Assembly: GCF_902833225.1 (NCBI RefSeq)
Contig: NZ_CADFEI010000005.1
Span: 186,001-250,000, forward strand
Source: Burkholderia sp. BCC1644
Lineage (GTDB): Bacteria > Pseudomonadota > Gammaproteobacteria > Burkholderiales > Burkholderiaceae
Direction of reading: 5' to 3'
Length of the DNA stretch: 64,000 nt
The notes under the pieces are model-generated. The model was not told the origin of the DNA and made no database searches. It worked only from the letters and a program-made list of their open reading frames with translations. Positions 55,380 through 64,000 of this stretch are shown piece by piece. The position numbers and the translations under genes were made by a program. How positions within the stretch are numbered: the first letter of the stretch is position 1; every line of letters begins with the position of its first letter.

Positions 55380-56489
55380 TCAGGCGTCCGTGCCGCCCTG
55401 GGCGGCGAGCGCGGCTTCGAGCGCCTTGATGCGATCGCGCAGCTTGTCGAGGTTGCGCACGAGCGCGGCGCTCTTGTTCCATTCGCCGTGGTCGACGGCC
55501 GGGAACGCGCTGGTATAGATGCCTGCCTTCGGCAGCGACTTCGATACGCCCGAATTCGCGGTGATGATGACATAGTCGCCGAGCGTCACGTGGCCGGCGA
55601 TCCCGGCCGCGCCGCCGATCATGCAGTGGCGGCCGATCGTCGTGCTGCCCGCGATGCCTGCCTTGCCGGCGATCACCGTGTAGGCGCCGATCCGGCAGTT
55701 GTGGGCGATCTGCACCTGGTTGTCGATCTTCACGCATTCCTCGATGACGGTATCCGCCATCGCACCGCGATCGATCGTCGTGTTCGCGCCGATTTCGACG
55801 TCCGGGCCGATCGTCACGCCGCCGACCTGCGGGATCTTGACCCAGCTGCCGGTGCGCGCGTCGCCGTCGCCGACGAAATCCGGCGCAAAACCGAAGCCGT
55901 CGGAGCCGATCACGGCGCCCGCATGGACGATCGCGCGCGGGCCGACCTTGCAGCCGTGGTACACCGATGCGTTCGGATAGAAGTGCGAGCCGGCGCCGAT
56001 CGTCGTGCCGCGGCCGACGAACACGTTCGCGTCGAGCTGCACGCCGTCCTCGATCACCGCGCCGGCCTCGACCGTCACGTTCGGGCCGATCACCGCACTC
56101 GCGGCGACCTTCGCGGCCGGATCGATCGTCGCGCTCGGATGCACGCCGGCGGCGCGCTGCGGCGTGGCTAGGTCGATGAACATCTGCGCGACGCGCGCGA
56201 AGTACGCGTACGGATTCGGCGTCACAATAAAGTTGCGGGGGCCAGCCATCTGGGGGCCGGCCGTCCGGCCGCCAGCGGCCGCGCCCAGCTTCTCCAGGTC
56301 CTTCGGCGCGATCAGCACCGCGCCTGCCCGGGTCGCCTCGACCTGCGACAGGTACTTCGGATTCGCGAGGAACGCGAGCTGCTGAGGGCCTGCCTGGTCG
56401 AGCGGTGCGAGCCCGCTCACCTTGCACTGTGCGTCGCCGGCGATCTCGCCGCCGAACCGCTTTACGAGTTCCTCAAGCGTCAATGCCAT
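55380..56489 (-). CDS. lpxD: UDP-3-O-(3-hydroxyacyl)glucosamine N-acyltransferase
   Basis: A 369-residue LpxD that adds the second acyl chain at N2. An N-terminal uridine-binding domain (about 1-105, [19 protein letters not shown]) precedes a left-handed beta-helix of hexapeptide repeats (about 110-320), with the catalytic His in the [12 protein letters not shown] / [14 protein letters not shown] region, and a C-terminal helix. It is separated from fabZ by 129 bases, of which I can identify nothing. Confidence 0.97.
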   Translation of the reverse strand: MALTLEELVKRFGGEIAGDAQCKVSGLAPLDQAGPQQLAFLANPKYLSQVEATRAGAVLIAPKDLEKLGAAAGGRTAGPQMAGPRNFIVTPNPYAYFARVAQMFIDLATPQRAAGVHPSATIDPAAKVAASAVIGPNVTVEAGAVIEDGVQLDANVFVGRGTTIGAGSHFYPNASVYHGCKVGPRAIVHAGAVIGSDGFGFAPDFVGDGDARTGSWVKIPQVGGVTIGPDVEIGANTTIDRGAMADTVIEECVKIDNQVQIAHNCRIGAYTVIAGKAGIAGSTTIGRHCMIGGAAGIAGHVTLGDYVIITANSGVSKSLPKAGIYTSAFPAVDHGEWNKSAALVRNLDKLRDRIKALEAALAAQGGTDA

Positions 56490-56505
56490 TCGTCGTCTGC
56501 TCCGT

Positions 56506-57033
56506 TCAGTTCGTCGAGCCGGACGCGAGCGCCTTGAGCACCTTGTCGGTGATGTCGATGCGCGGGCTGACGTACACGGCTTCCTGCACGATCAGGTCGT
56601 AATTCTGCTGCTCGGCGATCTGCTTGATGACCTTGTTCGCCCGCTCCAGCACGGCCGCCAGTTCCTCGTTGCGACGCTGGTTCAGGTCTTCGCGGAACTC
56701 GCGCTGCTTGCGCTGGAAGTCGGTATCGAGCTGGGCGAGATCGCGTTGCTTCTGCGCGCGATCGGCCGCCGACAGCGACGTGCCGTTCTTGTCCAGCGAA
56801 TCGGACATCGACTTCAGGCGCGCGGCCAGGTCCTGCAGATCCTTGTCGCGCTTCGCGAACTCGGCTTCGAGCTTCGTCTGCGCCGCCTTCGCGGGCGCCG
56901 ACTCGCGCAGGATCCGATCCGAATTGACCGCCGCGATGCGGGCGACGTCCTGTGCGTGCACCGTTGCCGCGCCCAAGGCCAGCGCAACGGTCAGCGCGCA
57001 CATCACTCGTTTCGAAAACTTACCGGTTAGCAA
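56506..57033 (-). CDS. skp: Skp/OmpH periplasmic chaperone
   Basis: A 175-residue Skp/OmpH chaperone that holds unfolded outer-membrane proteins in the periplasm. A Sec signal (about 1-27, cleavage after VHA) precedes [31 protein letters not shown], followed by a long coiled-coil rich in Arg/Glu/Gln (about 45-150). It lies between bamA and lpxD, as in most proteobacteria. Confidence 0.94.
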   Translation of the reverse strand: MLTGKFSKRVMCALTVALALGAATVHAQDVARIAAVNSDRILRESAPAKAAQTKLEAEFAKRDKDLQDLAARLKSMSDSLDKNGTSLSAADRAQKQRDLAQLDTDFQRKQREFREDLNQRRNEELAAVLERANKVIKQIAEQQNYDLIVQEAVYVSPRIDITDKVLKALASGSTN

Positions 57034-57067
57034 AATTACCCTCTCGTTGCTGTTGTCATGCGTTCGG

Positions 57068-59377
57068 TCAGAACGCCGTCCCGATCTGGAACTGGAATTT
57101 CTGGTACTGGTCGCCTTCGTGCTTCTGCAGCGGGAAACCGAGGCTCAGCTTCAGCGGGCCGATCGGCGAGATCCACGCGAGACCCACACCGTAGCCGTAA
57201 CGGAGGCCGTTCGCGCCCGTACTCGTGCCGCCCGGCGCGTTGCCCCACACGTTACCGCCGTCGAGGAACGTGAACACGCGCAGCGTGCGGTCGTAGCCCG
57301 TGCCCGGCAGCGGGAACGTCAGTTCGATGTTGCCGACGAGCATCTTCGAACCGCCGATCGGGTCGTTCGTCTTCGTGTCGCGCGGGCCCAGCGAGCTCGG
57401 CTCGTAGCCACGCACGGAGCCGATACCGCCCGCGTAGTAGTTCTTGAAGATCGGGTACGGGTTGCCGATACCGTTACCGTAGCCGCCCTGCAGGTTCATG
57501 CCCAGGATGAAGCCGCGCGAGAACGAATAGTAGTATTGCGCCTGCAGGTCGGCCTTGTAGTACTGGATCTTGCCGACCGGCACGCCGTACTCCATGTTCG
57601 CCTGCGTGAAGTAGCCGCGGCTCGGGATCAGCGCGCTGTCACGCGCGTCGCGCGACCATGCGATGGTCAGCGGCACCGTGTTCGACACGCGGCCGAACTG
57701 GTTCACGTAATCCTGGTAGCTCTGCGGCGTGTTCGAATCGACGTCGAGGCGGTTCTGCTCGAAGCCCGCGCCGAAGTAGACGGTGTCGACTTCCGAGAAC
57801 GGAATGCCGAACTTCAGGTTGCCGCCCGCGCTGATGATCCGGAAGCTCGAGCTCGTCGAATAGTAGAGCGGCTGGTACGTGCGGTAGTAGACGTCCGTGA
57901 TCCGCTTGATGCCGTCGACCGTGAAGTACGGGTCGACCTGCGTGACGGTCAGCGTACGGTAGCTCTTCGCGGTGTTGACGTTCACCGACAGGCTGGTACC
58001 CGAACCGAACACGTTGTCCTGCGACACGCCGGCCGACAGCACGACCTTGTCCGTCGACGAGAAGCCGGCACCCAGCGTGATCGCGCCGGTCGGCTTTTCG
58101 TCGACCTTCACGTTCACGTCGACCTGGTCGTTCGTACCGTCGACCGGCACCGTCGTCACGTCGACGTTGGTGAAGTAGCCGAGACGGTTCACGCGGTCCT
58201 TCGACAGCGCGAGGCGGTTCGAATCGAACCACGAGCTTTCGAGCTGGCGCATTTCGCGGCGCACCACTTCGTCGCGCGTGCGCGTGTTGCCGACGACGTT
58301 GATGCGGCGCACGTACACGCGGCGGCTCGGATCGACGACGAGGTTCAGGTTCACCTTGTGGTTCGCCTGGTCGATGTCCGGCTGTGCGTTGACGGTCGCG
58401 AATGCGTAGCCGTATTCACCGAGCTTGTCGACGATCGACTTGGTGGTCTGCTGGAGCTTTTCGGCCGAGAAACGATCGCCCGGCTTGATCTTGATCAGCT
58501 TGTTGAGTTCGGCTTCGCGATCGAGCAGGTTGCCCGACAGCTTGATGCCCGACACCGTGTACGGCTCGCCTTCGTGCAGCGTGACCGTCAGGTACATGTC
58601 CTTCTTGTCGGGCGAGATCGACACCTGGGTCGACTCGATGTTGAACTCGAGGTAGCCGCGGTTCAGGTAGTACGAGCGCACGGCCTCGAGGTCGCCCGTG
58701 AGCTTTTCCTTCGCGTACAGGTCGTTCTTCGTGTACCAGGAGAACCAGTTCGGCGTCGACAGCTGCATCTCGTCGCGCAGCGCGCTGGTGCTGAACGCCT
58801 TGTTGCCGATGAAGTTGATCTGGCGGATCTTCGCGCTCGGGCCTTCGGCCACCGCGAACAGGATCGACACGCGGTTCGCGTCGACCGGCGTGATCGTCGT
58901 CTTGACCTCGGCCGCATAGAAGCCGCGCGTCAGGTACTGGCGCTTGAGCTCCTGCTCCGCCTTGTCGACCAGCGCCTTGTCGTAATAGCGGCCATCGGCG
59001 AGACCGACGGCGCGCAGCGCCTTCGTCAGGTTGTCCTTGTCGAATTCCTTCGTGCCGGTGAAGTCGATCGACGCGATGGCCGGACGCTCCTGCACCTGCA
59101 CGATGACGACGTTGCCTTGCGTGGCGATGCGAACGTCGTTGAAAAAGCCCGTCGCGTACAACGCGCGGATTGCTTCGGATGCCTTGTCGTCCGTGAAGGT
59201 ATCGCCCTGCTTGATCGGCAGATAGGCGAACACCGAACCCGCTTCGACGCGCTGCAGCCCCTCGATCTTGATGTCTTGCACCACGAACGGTGCCGCTGCA
59301 TGCGCCGCGAGGCCGTGAGCGGCGAGCGCGGCCGCTGCAACTGTCTTAGGTACAAAGCGATGAGGTTTGAACAACAT
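57068..59377 (-). CDS. bamA: Outer-membrane protein assembly factor BamA
   Basis: A 769-residue Omp85 protein, the core of the BAM complex. A signal peptide (about 1-28) is followed by five POTRA domains (about 30-420; the first is FVVQDIKIEGLQRVEAGSVFAYLPIKQGD) and a C-terminal 16-strand beta barrel (about 425-769) ending in an aromatic-terminated strand (IGTAF). The VRGYEPSSLGPRD motif (Arg of the VRGF/Y loop-6 motif) is present. It is located between rseP and skp, the conserved order. No frame disruption is seen. Confidence 0.97.
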   Translation of the reverse strand: MLFKPHRFVPKTVAAAALAAHGLAAHAAAPFVVQDIKIEGLQRVEAGSVFAYLPIKQGDTFTDDKASEAIRALYATGFFNDVRIATQGNVVIVQVQERPAIASIDFTGTKEFDKDNLTKALRAVGLADGRYYDKALVDKAEQELKRQYLTRGFYAAEVKTTITPVDANRVSILFAVAEGPSAKIRQINFIGNKAFSTSALRDEMQLSTPNWFSWYTKNDLYAKEKLTGDLEAVRSYYLNRGYLEFNIESTQVSISPDKKDMYLTVTLHEGEPYTVSGIKLSGNLLDREAELNKLIKIKPGDRFSAEKLQQTTKSIVDKLGEYGYAFATVNAQPDIDQANHKVNLNLVVDPSRRVYVRRINVVGNTRTRDEVVRREMRQLESSWFDSNRLALSKDRVNRLGYFTNVDVTTVPVDGTNDQVDVNVKVDEKPTGAITLGAGFSSTDKVVLSAGVSQDNVFGSGTSLSVNVNTAKSYRTLTVTQVDPYFTVDGIKRITDVYYRTYQPLYYSTSSSFRIISAGGNLKFGIPFSEVDTVYFGAGFEQNRLDVDSNTPQSYQDYVNQFGRVSNTVPLTIAWSRDARDSALIPSRGYFTQANMEYGVPVGKIQYYKADLQAQYYYSFSRGFILGMNLQGGYGNGIGNPYPIFKNYYAGGIGSVRGYEPSSLGPRDTKTNDPIGGSKMLVGNIELTFPLPGTGYDRTLRVFTFLDGGNVWGNAPGGTSTGANGLRYGYGVGLAWISPIGPLKLSLGFPLQKHEGDQYQKFQFQIGTAF

Positions 59378-59438
59378 GCATCCCCAATATTTAGCTGCAT
59401 CAAATCGGGCGACTGCCGTGCAGCGGCCGCCTGACGCT

Positions 59439-60824
59439 TCAGAAATGGATTAACCGAGCCAGATCGTTGAACAGCGCGATCGCCGACAATGCGACGATGC
59501 AGATCAACCCGGCTCTTTGCAGAATCAGCTGCCAGCGCTCCGAGACGGCTTTCCCGGTCGCGGCTTCAACCGCATAATATAACAGATGCCCCCCGTCCAA
59601 AACGGGAATCGGCAACAAGTTCAGGACGCCGAGGCTAATGCTGACAAGGGCGAGGAACGACAGGAACGCCGACGGTCCGAGCCGTGCGCTCTTGCCCGCG
59701 TAGTCGGCGATCGTCACCGGACCCGACAGGTTCTTCAGCGACGCGTTGCCCGTGATCATCCGCCCGAACATCTTCAGCGAATACACGGAGATGTCCCACG
59801 TGCGGTGCGCACCGAGCCGCAAGCTGTCGATCGGCCCGTAGCGCACGTCGACGGACGGCGCATGCATCGACAGCGCCGCGCCGATCCGGCCGACCTGCTG
59901 CCCCGATTCGTCGTCGCGCTGCATCTGCGGCACGATCGACACCGTCTGCGCGGCACCGTCGCGCTCGATCTGCAGGTCGAGCGCCTGGCCAGCATGGTGC
60001 TTCACCGAATCGATGAAACGCGTCGCGCCGCCGATCGGCTTGCCGTCGAGCGCCACCAGCTTGTCGCCGGCCTTCAGGCCGGCCCGCTCCGCCGCGCTGC
60101 CCGGCTGCACGGATGCGACCGACAGCGTACCGCCGCCGGTCTCGAAGCCCAGATGGGCCATGAAATCGTCGTCGAGCTGACTTTCGGGAACATTGCGGAG
60201 GTCGACGCGGAAATCGAACGTCGCGTTGCCATCGCGGGCGCCGAGCACGATCTCGCGATGGTCGAACGCGGCCGACAACAGCTTCCAGCGCAGGTCCGAC
60301 CACGACCGCACCGGCTCGGACTCGCCGCCCTGCGAGTCGCCTACGCGCACGTCGCGGATCGACACGATCGTCTCGTTGCCGTCGAAGCCCGCGCGGGCCG
60401 CCACCGTCCCGGCGGCCGGCGGCGCGACGATCGCGGCCGGCTCGGTCACGCCGGTGGCAAACACGATCGAGAACAGTGCGATTGCCAACAGGAAGTTCGC
60501 AATCGGCCCGGCCGCGACAATCGCGATCCGTTTGTAGACGGACTGCCGGTTGAAGGCCTGCCCGAGCTCCTCGGGCTGGATGCCAGGGCCCGGATCGCGC
60601 TCGTCGAGCATCTTCACGTAGCCGCCGAGCGGCAGAACGGACAGCGTCCACTCGGTGCCCGTCCGGCGGCTGACCCAGCGTGCGATGGGCTGGCCGAAGC
60701 CGATCGAGAAGCGCAGCACCTTCACGCCGCACCAGCGGGCGACGCGATAGTGTCCGTACTCATGCACGACGACCAGTACCCCGATCGCCACCGCAAACGC
60801 GACCAGTTCGACCAGCACGTTCAT
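59439..60824 (-). CDS. rseP: RseP site-2 metalloprotease
   Basis: A 461-residue intramembrane zinc metalloprotease that cleaves anti-sigma factors such as RseA. Zinc ligands are His21 and His25 in VVHEYGHYRVA, with the later LDGGH motif (NLLPIPVLDGGHLL). Two PDZ regions lie between (about 115-330). It has four membrane spans. The ATG at 60824 is chosen; the frame is open upstream of this but matches the dxr C-terminus in another phase. The start is 11 bases after the dxr stop. Confidence 0.96.
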   Translation of the reverse strand: MNVLVELVAFAVAIGVLVVVHEYGHYRVARWCGVKVLRFSIGFGQPIARWVSRRTGTEWTLSVLPLGGYVKMLDERDPGPGIQPEELGQAFNRQSVYKRIAIVAAGPIANFLLAIALFSIVFATGVTEPAAIVAPPAAGTVAARAGFDGNETIVSIRDVRVGDSQGGESEPVRSWSDLRWKLLSAAFDHREIVLGARDGNATFDFRVDLRNVPESQLDDDFMAHLGFETGGGTLSVASVQPGSAAERAGLKAGDKLVALDGKPIGGATRFIDSVKHHAGQALDLQIERDGAAQTVSIVPQMQRDDESGQQVGRIGAALSMHAPSVDVRYGPIDSLRLGAHRTWDISVYSLKMFGRMITGNASLKNLSGPVTIADYAGKSARLGPSAFLSFLALVSISLGVLNLLPIPVLDGGHLLYYAVEAATGKAVSERWQLILQRAGLICIVALSAIALFNDLARLIHF

Positions 60825-60835
60825 GAGCACCCCAT

Positions 60836-62032
60836 TCAGACAGTACGCTCCACGCGTGGCGCAGGCGCTTTCGCAATGATCTCGGCGGCGAGGCGGCGTG
60901 CCTCGGCATCCGCCGCCAGGACGTCGTCGAGCCCGTTGGGCGCACGGTTCGGCAGCGCGTTGAGCACCGAGTCGACCGTCGCCGCGATCGCCATGAAGCC
61001 GATCCGGCGCTCGAGAAATGCTTCGACCGCAACTTCGTTCGCCGCGTTCAATGCGGCGCTCGCGATGCCGCCTTCCTCGAGCGCCTTCAGCGCGAGCGCG
61101 AGGCACGGGAAGCGCGTGTAATCGGGCTTCTCGAACGACAGCTGCGCGATCTGCGCGAGGTCGAGCTGGTCGACGCCCGCGTCGACGCGCTCGGGGAATG
61201 CGAGCGCGTGCGCGATCGGCGTGCGCATGTCGGGGTTGCCGAGCTGAGCGAGCACCGAGCCGTCACGGTACGACACGAGCGAATGGATCACGCTCTGCGG
61301 ATGGATCAGCACGTCGATGCGATCGCCCGGCAGCCCGAAAATCCAGTGCGCCTCGATCACCTCGAGGCCCTTGTTCATCATCGTCGCGGAATCGACCGAG
61401 ATCTTGCGGCCCATCACCCAGTTGGGGTGCTTGCACGCCTCGTCCGGCGTCACGTCGACGAGCGTGGCCGGTTCGCGCGTGCGGAACGGGCCGCCCGACG
61501 CGGTCAGGATGATCTTCGAGATCCCGCCGTGCTCGGCCGCGTCGCGCGGCATGCACTGGAAGATCGCGTTGTGCTCGCTGTCGACCGGCAGCAGGATCGC
61601 GCCATGGTCGCGCACGGCGTCCATGAAGATCGCGCCCGACATCACGAGCGCTTCCTTGTTCGCGAGCAGGATCCGCTTGCCGGCGCGCGCGGCCGCGAGG
61701 CTCGGCGCAAGACCGGCCGCGCCGACGATCGCCGCGACCACCGTATCGCAACCGTCGCTGTTCGACACGTCGACGAGCGCCTGCGGGCCGTACAGCACGG
61801 TCGTCTTGCTGCCCGCCGCGCGCAGCTTCGCCTCGACGTGCGAGGCCGTCGCGGCATCGCCGACCACCGCCACTTCGGGCGCGAAGCGCAGACACTGCTC
61901 GACGAGCTTGTCGCCGTTGCGGTGCGCGGTCAGTGCGTAGACCGAGAAGCGCTCGGGATGACGCGCGACCACGTCGAGCGTGCTGTCTCCGATCGAGCCC
62001 GTGGAACCGAGCAATGTCAGACGTTTTTGCAT
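60836..62032 (-). CDS. dxr: 1-deoxy-D-xylulose 5-phosphate reductoisomerase
   Basis: A 398-residue enzyme, the second step of the MEP isoprenoid pathway, converting DXP to MEP with NADPH. The N-terminal [19 protein letters not shown] motif and [12 protein letters not shown] and [10 protein letters not shown] motifs (metal and substrate ligands) are all intact, with [25 protein letters not shown] in the C-terminal half. It supplies the isoprenoid precursor that UppS, four genes earlier on the operon, extends. Confidence 0.97.
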   Translation of the reverse strand: MQKRLTLLGSTGSIGDSTLDVVARHPERFSVYALTAHRNGDKLVEQCLRFAPEVAVVGDAATASHVEAKLRAAGSKTTVLYGPQALVDVSNSDGCDTVVAAIVGAAGLAPSLAAARAGKRILLANKEALVMSGAIFMDAVRDHGAILLPVDSEHNAIFQCMPRDAAEHGGISKIILTASGGPFRTREPATLVDVTPDEACKHPNWVMGRKISVDSATMMNKGLEVIEAHWIFGLPGDRIDVLIHPQSVIHSLVSYRDGSVLAQLGNPDMRTPIAHALAFPERVDAGVDQLDLAQIAQLSFEKPDYTRFPCLALALKALEEGGIASAALNAANEVAVEAFLERRIGFMAIAATVDSVLNALPNRAPNGLDDVLAADAEARRLAAEIIAKAPAPRVERTV

Positions 62033-62047
62033 AACAGAATTAATGGT

Positions 62048-62869
62048 TTAACCAAGCAGCAGCATCGCGAGCGGCAGCACCGGCAGCAGCGCGTCGACAC
62101 GGTCGAGCACGCCGCCATGGCCCGGCAGCAGTCCGCTCGAATCCTTCACGCCCGCCTGCCGCTTCAGCAGCGACTCGAACAGGTCGCCAATCACGCTGTA
62201 CGCGACCAGCAGCGTCAGCGCGGCCCACGCGCCGGGCATCCCGTAGCGGGCGGCGAATGCGGAAAACAGGGTCGGCTCGAACGCATGCGCGGCCATCGCG
62301 CCACCGGCGACGACCATCACGGCCAGCCAGCCGCCGATCGCGCCTTCCCAGCTCTTGCCGGGGCTGATCGTGATGGCCAGTTTACGCTTTCCGAAGGCCT
62401 TGCCCGCGAAGTATGCGCCGATATCGGCCAGCCAGACGACCAGCAGCAGCGACAGTACGAACGGCACGCCCTGCGCGCGCGCCGCGACGAGCGCATGCCA
62501 GCAGGCCGCAAACACGATCAGGCCGGCAGCGAGCAGGAACGGCCGCCACACGCCGCCCGCGAGATCGGGCTTGCGCCGCAGCGCGAACGGGCCGACCAAC
62601 AGCCAGAATACGCCGGCCGCCATGAAAAGGGGGCGGGATCCTGCCGCATCGATGCCGAGCGGCGTGGTGGCCGCCAGCGCAAGCGCTGCGACGACCGCAT
62701 AGACGACCGGGCCGGCGCCGCCGAGCTTCAGCAGGCGCGCCCATTCCCACGCGGCGAACACGAGCACGGCGCCGATCAGCGCGCCGAACGCCGTGAGCGG
62801 CGCGAACAGCGTCACCGGCAGCAGGACCGCCAGCATCACGATCGCCGTGATCACACGGGTTTTCAGCAT
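62048..62869 (-). CDS. cdsA: Phosphatidate cytidylyltransferase
   Basis: A 273-residue integral membrane enzyme making CDP-diacylglycerol from phosphatidic acid and CTP. About seven membrane spans; the family signature near the C-terminus reads [35 protein letters not shown]. The ATG at 62869 overlaps the uppS stop by seven bases. The upstream open frame to 63205 is uppS sequence out of phase. Confidence 0.96.
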   Translation of the reverse strand: MLKTRVITAIVMLAVLLPVTLFAPLTAFGALIGAVLVFAAWEWARLLKLGGAGPVVYAVVAALALAATTPLGIDAAGSRPLFMAAGVFWLLVGPFALRRKPDLAGGVWRPFLLAAGLIVFAACWHALVAARAQGVPFVLSLLLVVWLADIGAYFAGKAFGKRKLAITISPGKSWEGAIGGWLAVMVVAGGAMAAHAFEPTLFSAFAARYGMPGAWAALTLLVAYSVIGDLFESLLKRQAGVKDSSGLLPGHGGVLDRVDALLPVLPLAMLLLG

Positions 62870-63645
62870 GAAAGGGAGTCGGCGTTCTGCGATTGCGGCT
62901 CGAGCTGCGCACTCGTGCGCCCGAAACGGCGCTCGCGCTCGGTATACGACGCCATCGCGTCGGCCAGCGCCGCGCCGTCGAAATCCGGCCAGTATTTGTC
63001 GGTGAAATAGAATTCGGCGTACGCGAGCTGCCACAGCAGGAAGTTGCTGACGCGCTGTTCGCCGCCCGTACGGATGAAGAGATCGGGCTCCGGCGCATAG
63101 GCCATCGCCAGGTGCGGCGCGAACGCGTCCTCGGTCACTTCGACCTCGCGACCCTCGCGCACGGCCTGCTCGACGAGTTTCTTCGTCGCCTGCAGGATGT
63201 CCCACCGGCCGCCGTAGTTGGCCGCGATGGTGAGCGTCAGGCGCGTATTGCGCGCCGTCTTGGTTTCGGCGCGGCGGATCAGTTCGCGGATGCGCGGCTC
63301 GAAACGGTCGAGATCGCCGACGACACGCAGGCGGATCCCGTTTGCATGCAGCTTGCCGACCTCACGCTCGAGCGCGGTGATGAACAGCCGCATCAGGAAC
63401 GACACTTCGTCGTTCGGCCGGCGCCAGTTTTCCGAACTGAACGCGAACAGCGTCAGGTATTCGACGCCGGCGCGCGCGCAACCTTCGACCACCGCCCGGA
63501 CGGCATCGACGCCGCGGGTGTGCCCCGCGACGCGCGGCAAGCGGCGTTCGGTCGCCCAACGGCCATTGCCGTCCATGATGATCGCGATGTGACGCGGCAC
63601 GACGCCGACGTCAGGCACGCGAACGGTAGAGCTGGTATAGGTCAT
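62863..63645 (-). CDS. uppS: Undecaprenyl diphosphate synthase
   Basis: A 260-residue cis-prenyltransferase making the undecaprenyl carrier for peptidoglycan and O-antigen. The active-site Asp25 is in [13 protein letters not shown], followed by [20 protein letters not shown], and the C-terminal [38 protein letters not shown]. It links isoprenoid and envelope synthesis with the surrounding genes. The start follows the frr stop after 49 bases. Confidence 0.97.
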   Translation of the reverse strand: MTYTSSTVRVPDVGVVPRHIAIIMDGNGRWATERRLPRVAGHTRGVDAVRAVVEGCARAGVEYLTLFAFSSENWRRPNDEVSFLMRLFITALEREVGKLHANGIRLRVVGDLDRFEPRIRELIRRAETKTARNTRLTLTIAANYGGRWDILQATKKLVEQAVREGREVEVTEDAFAPHLAMAYAPEPDLFIRTGGEQRVSNFLLWQLAYAEFYFTDKYWPDFDGAALADAMASYTERERRFGRTSAQLEPQSQNADSLSC

Positions 63646-63694
63646 GGCCGTTGAGACAGTAATGCGGGAAGAAGGCGGCGCGCGAGGACGGTCG

Positions 63695-64000
63695 TCAGAC
63701 CGTCATGATCTCGGCTTCCTTGCTCTGCACGAGCTTGTCGATTTCGGCGACGTGCTTGTCCGTCAGCTTCTGCACGTCGTCGCTCGCACGGCGCTCGTCG
63801 TCTTCCGAGATTTCCTTGTCCTTCACGAGCTTCTTGAGCGCTTCGTTCGCGTCACGGCGCAGGTTGCGGATCGCGACCTTGGCCGTTTCGCCTTCGCTCT
63901 TCACGACCTTGGTCAGCTCGCGGCGGCGCTCTTCCGTCAGCGCGGGCATCGGCACGCGGATCAGGTCGCCGGACGTTGCCGGATTCAGACCGAGATCGGC
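63695..64000 (-). CDS. frr: Ribosome recycling factor (5' end outside window)
   Basis: The window ends inside this gene; the C-terminal 101 residues are visible, beginning [20 protein letters not shown]. Ribosome recycling factor splits post-termination ribosomes together with EF-G. The segment [41 protein letters not shown] is the typical long helical domain I of the family. Full length (about 186 residues) would extend beyond position 64000. It is the start of the long minus-strand operon visible here. Confidence 0.94.
   Translation of the reverse strand, partial: ADLGLNPATSGDLIRVPMPALTEERRRELTKVVKSEGETAKVAIRNLRRDANEALKKLVKDKEISEDDERRASDDVQKLTDKHVAEIDKLVQSKEAEIMTV

Noticed and set aside
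56624..59434. Plus-strand frame of 936 codons over bamA and skp
   Set aside because: It is a reverse-complement shadow; BamA and Skp are clear on the other strand.

Overview
The window is a GC-rich, gene-dense stretch of a Burkholderia chromosome, most likely a Burkholderia cepacia complex species. The evidence is the strong G/C third-position codon bias, the conserved frr-uppS-cdsA-dxr-rseP-bamA-skp-lpxD-fabZ-lpxA-lpxB-rnhB order, and the ppsA/ppsR and guaB/guaA neighbourhoods. The species call is inference from recognised proteins; no search was run. I see no tRNA, rRNA, CRISPR array, insertion sequence or prophage.

Layout. 1-6.5 kb: envelope genes (mrcA for PBP1A, a PspA homologue with a TPR/Gly-rich membrane protein, mscL) and a small hypothetical protein. 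6.5-24 kb: purine and ureide catabolism, interrupted by regulators and small metabolic genes. It holds 8-oxoguanine deaminase, uraH and puuD (urate to OHCU), then a minus-strand run of permease, racemase, puuE, uraD, alc and allA (OHCU to glyoxylate plus urea) behind a GntR regulator and ending at a strong terminator. Together these convert urate fully to glyoxylate and urea, using the membrane urate oxidase PuuD rather than a soluble uricase. 23-25.3 kb: ldcA, tadA and a DUF1992 gene. 25.5-31.1 kb: an MFS transporter divergent from a tightly coupled operon of HutC-type regulator, APS-reductase-like flavoprotein, two-cluster ferredoxin, HEAT-repeat protein and DUF971 protein. This is the best candidate here for an undescribed system.

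31.2-35.4 kb: small accessory genes (a beta-hydroxyacid dehydrogenase, Nudix, GNAT, TetR with a PfpI-family protein, a DEDDh exonuclease) and a short remnant that looks like a decayed 2'-5' RNA ligase gene. 35.6-39.4 kb: guaB, a membrane protein and guaA. 39.7-44.4 kb: a poorly characterised group (DUF2182, DUF899, a regulator with two winged helices, a beta-propeller protein, an EamA permease). 44.5-47.6 kb: rnfH, ratA and smpB, then nfeD with a stomatin-like gene. 47.6-51.3 kb: divergent ppsA and ppsR, whose shared intergenic region is strikingly mirror-symmetric. 51.3-64 kb: the outer-membrane, lipid A and isoprenoid operon, all on the minus strand, ending inside frr at the window edge.

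Regulation visible in sequence. Several intergenic regions hold operator-like palindromes: upstream of mrcA, between the 8-oxoguanine deaminase gene and uraH, upstream of both GntR-type genes, at the TetR/PfpI promoter, between ratA and smpB, and between ppsA and ppsR. Most operons end in recognisable intrinsic terminators.
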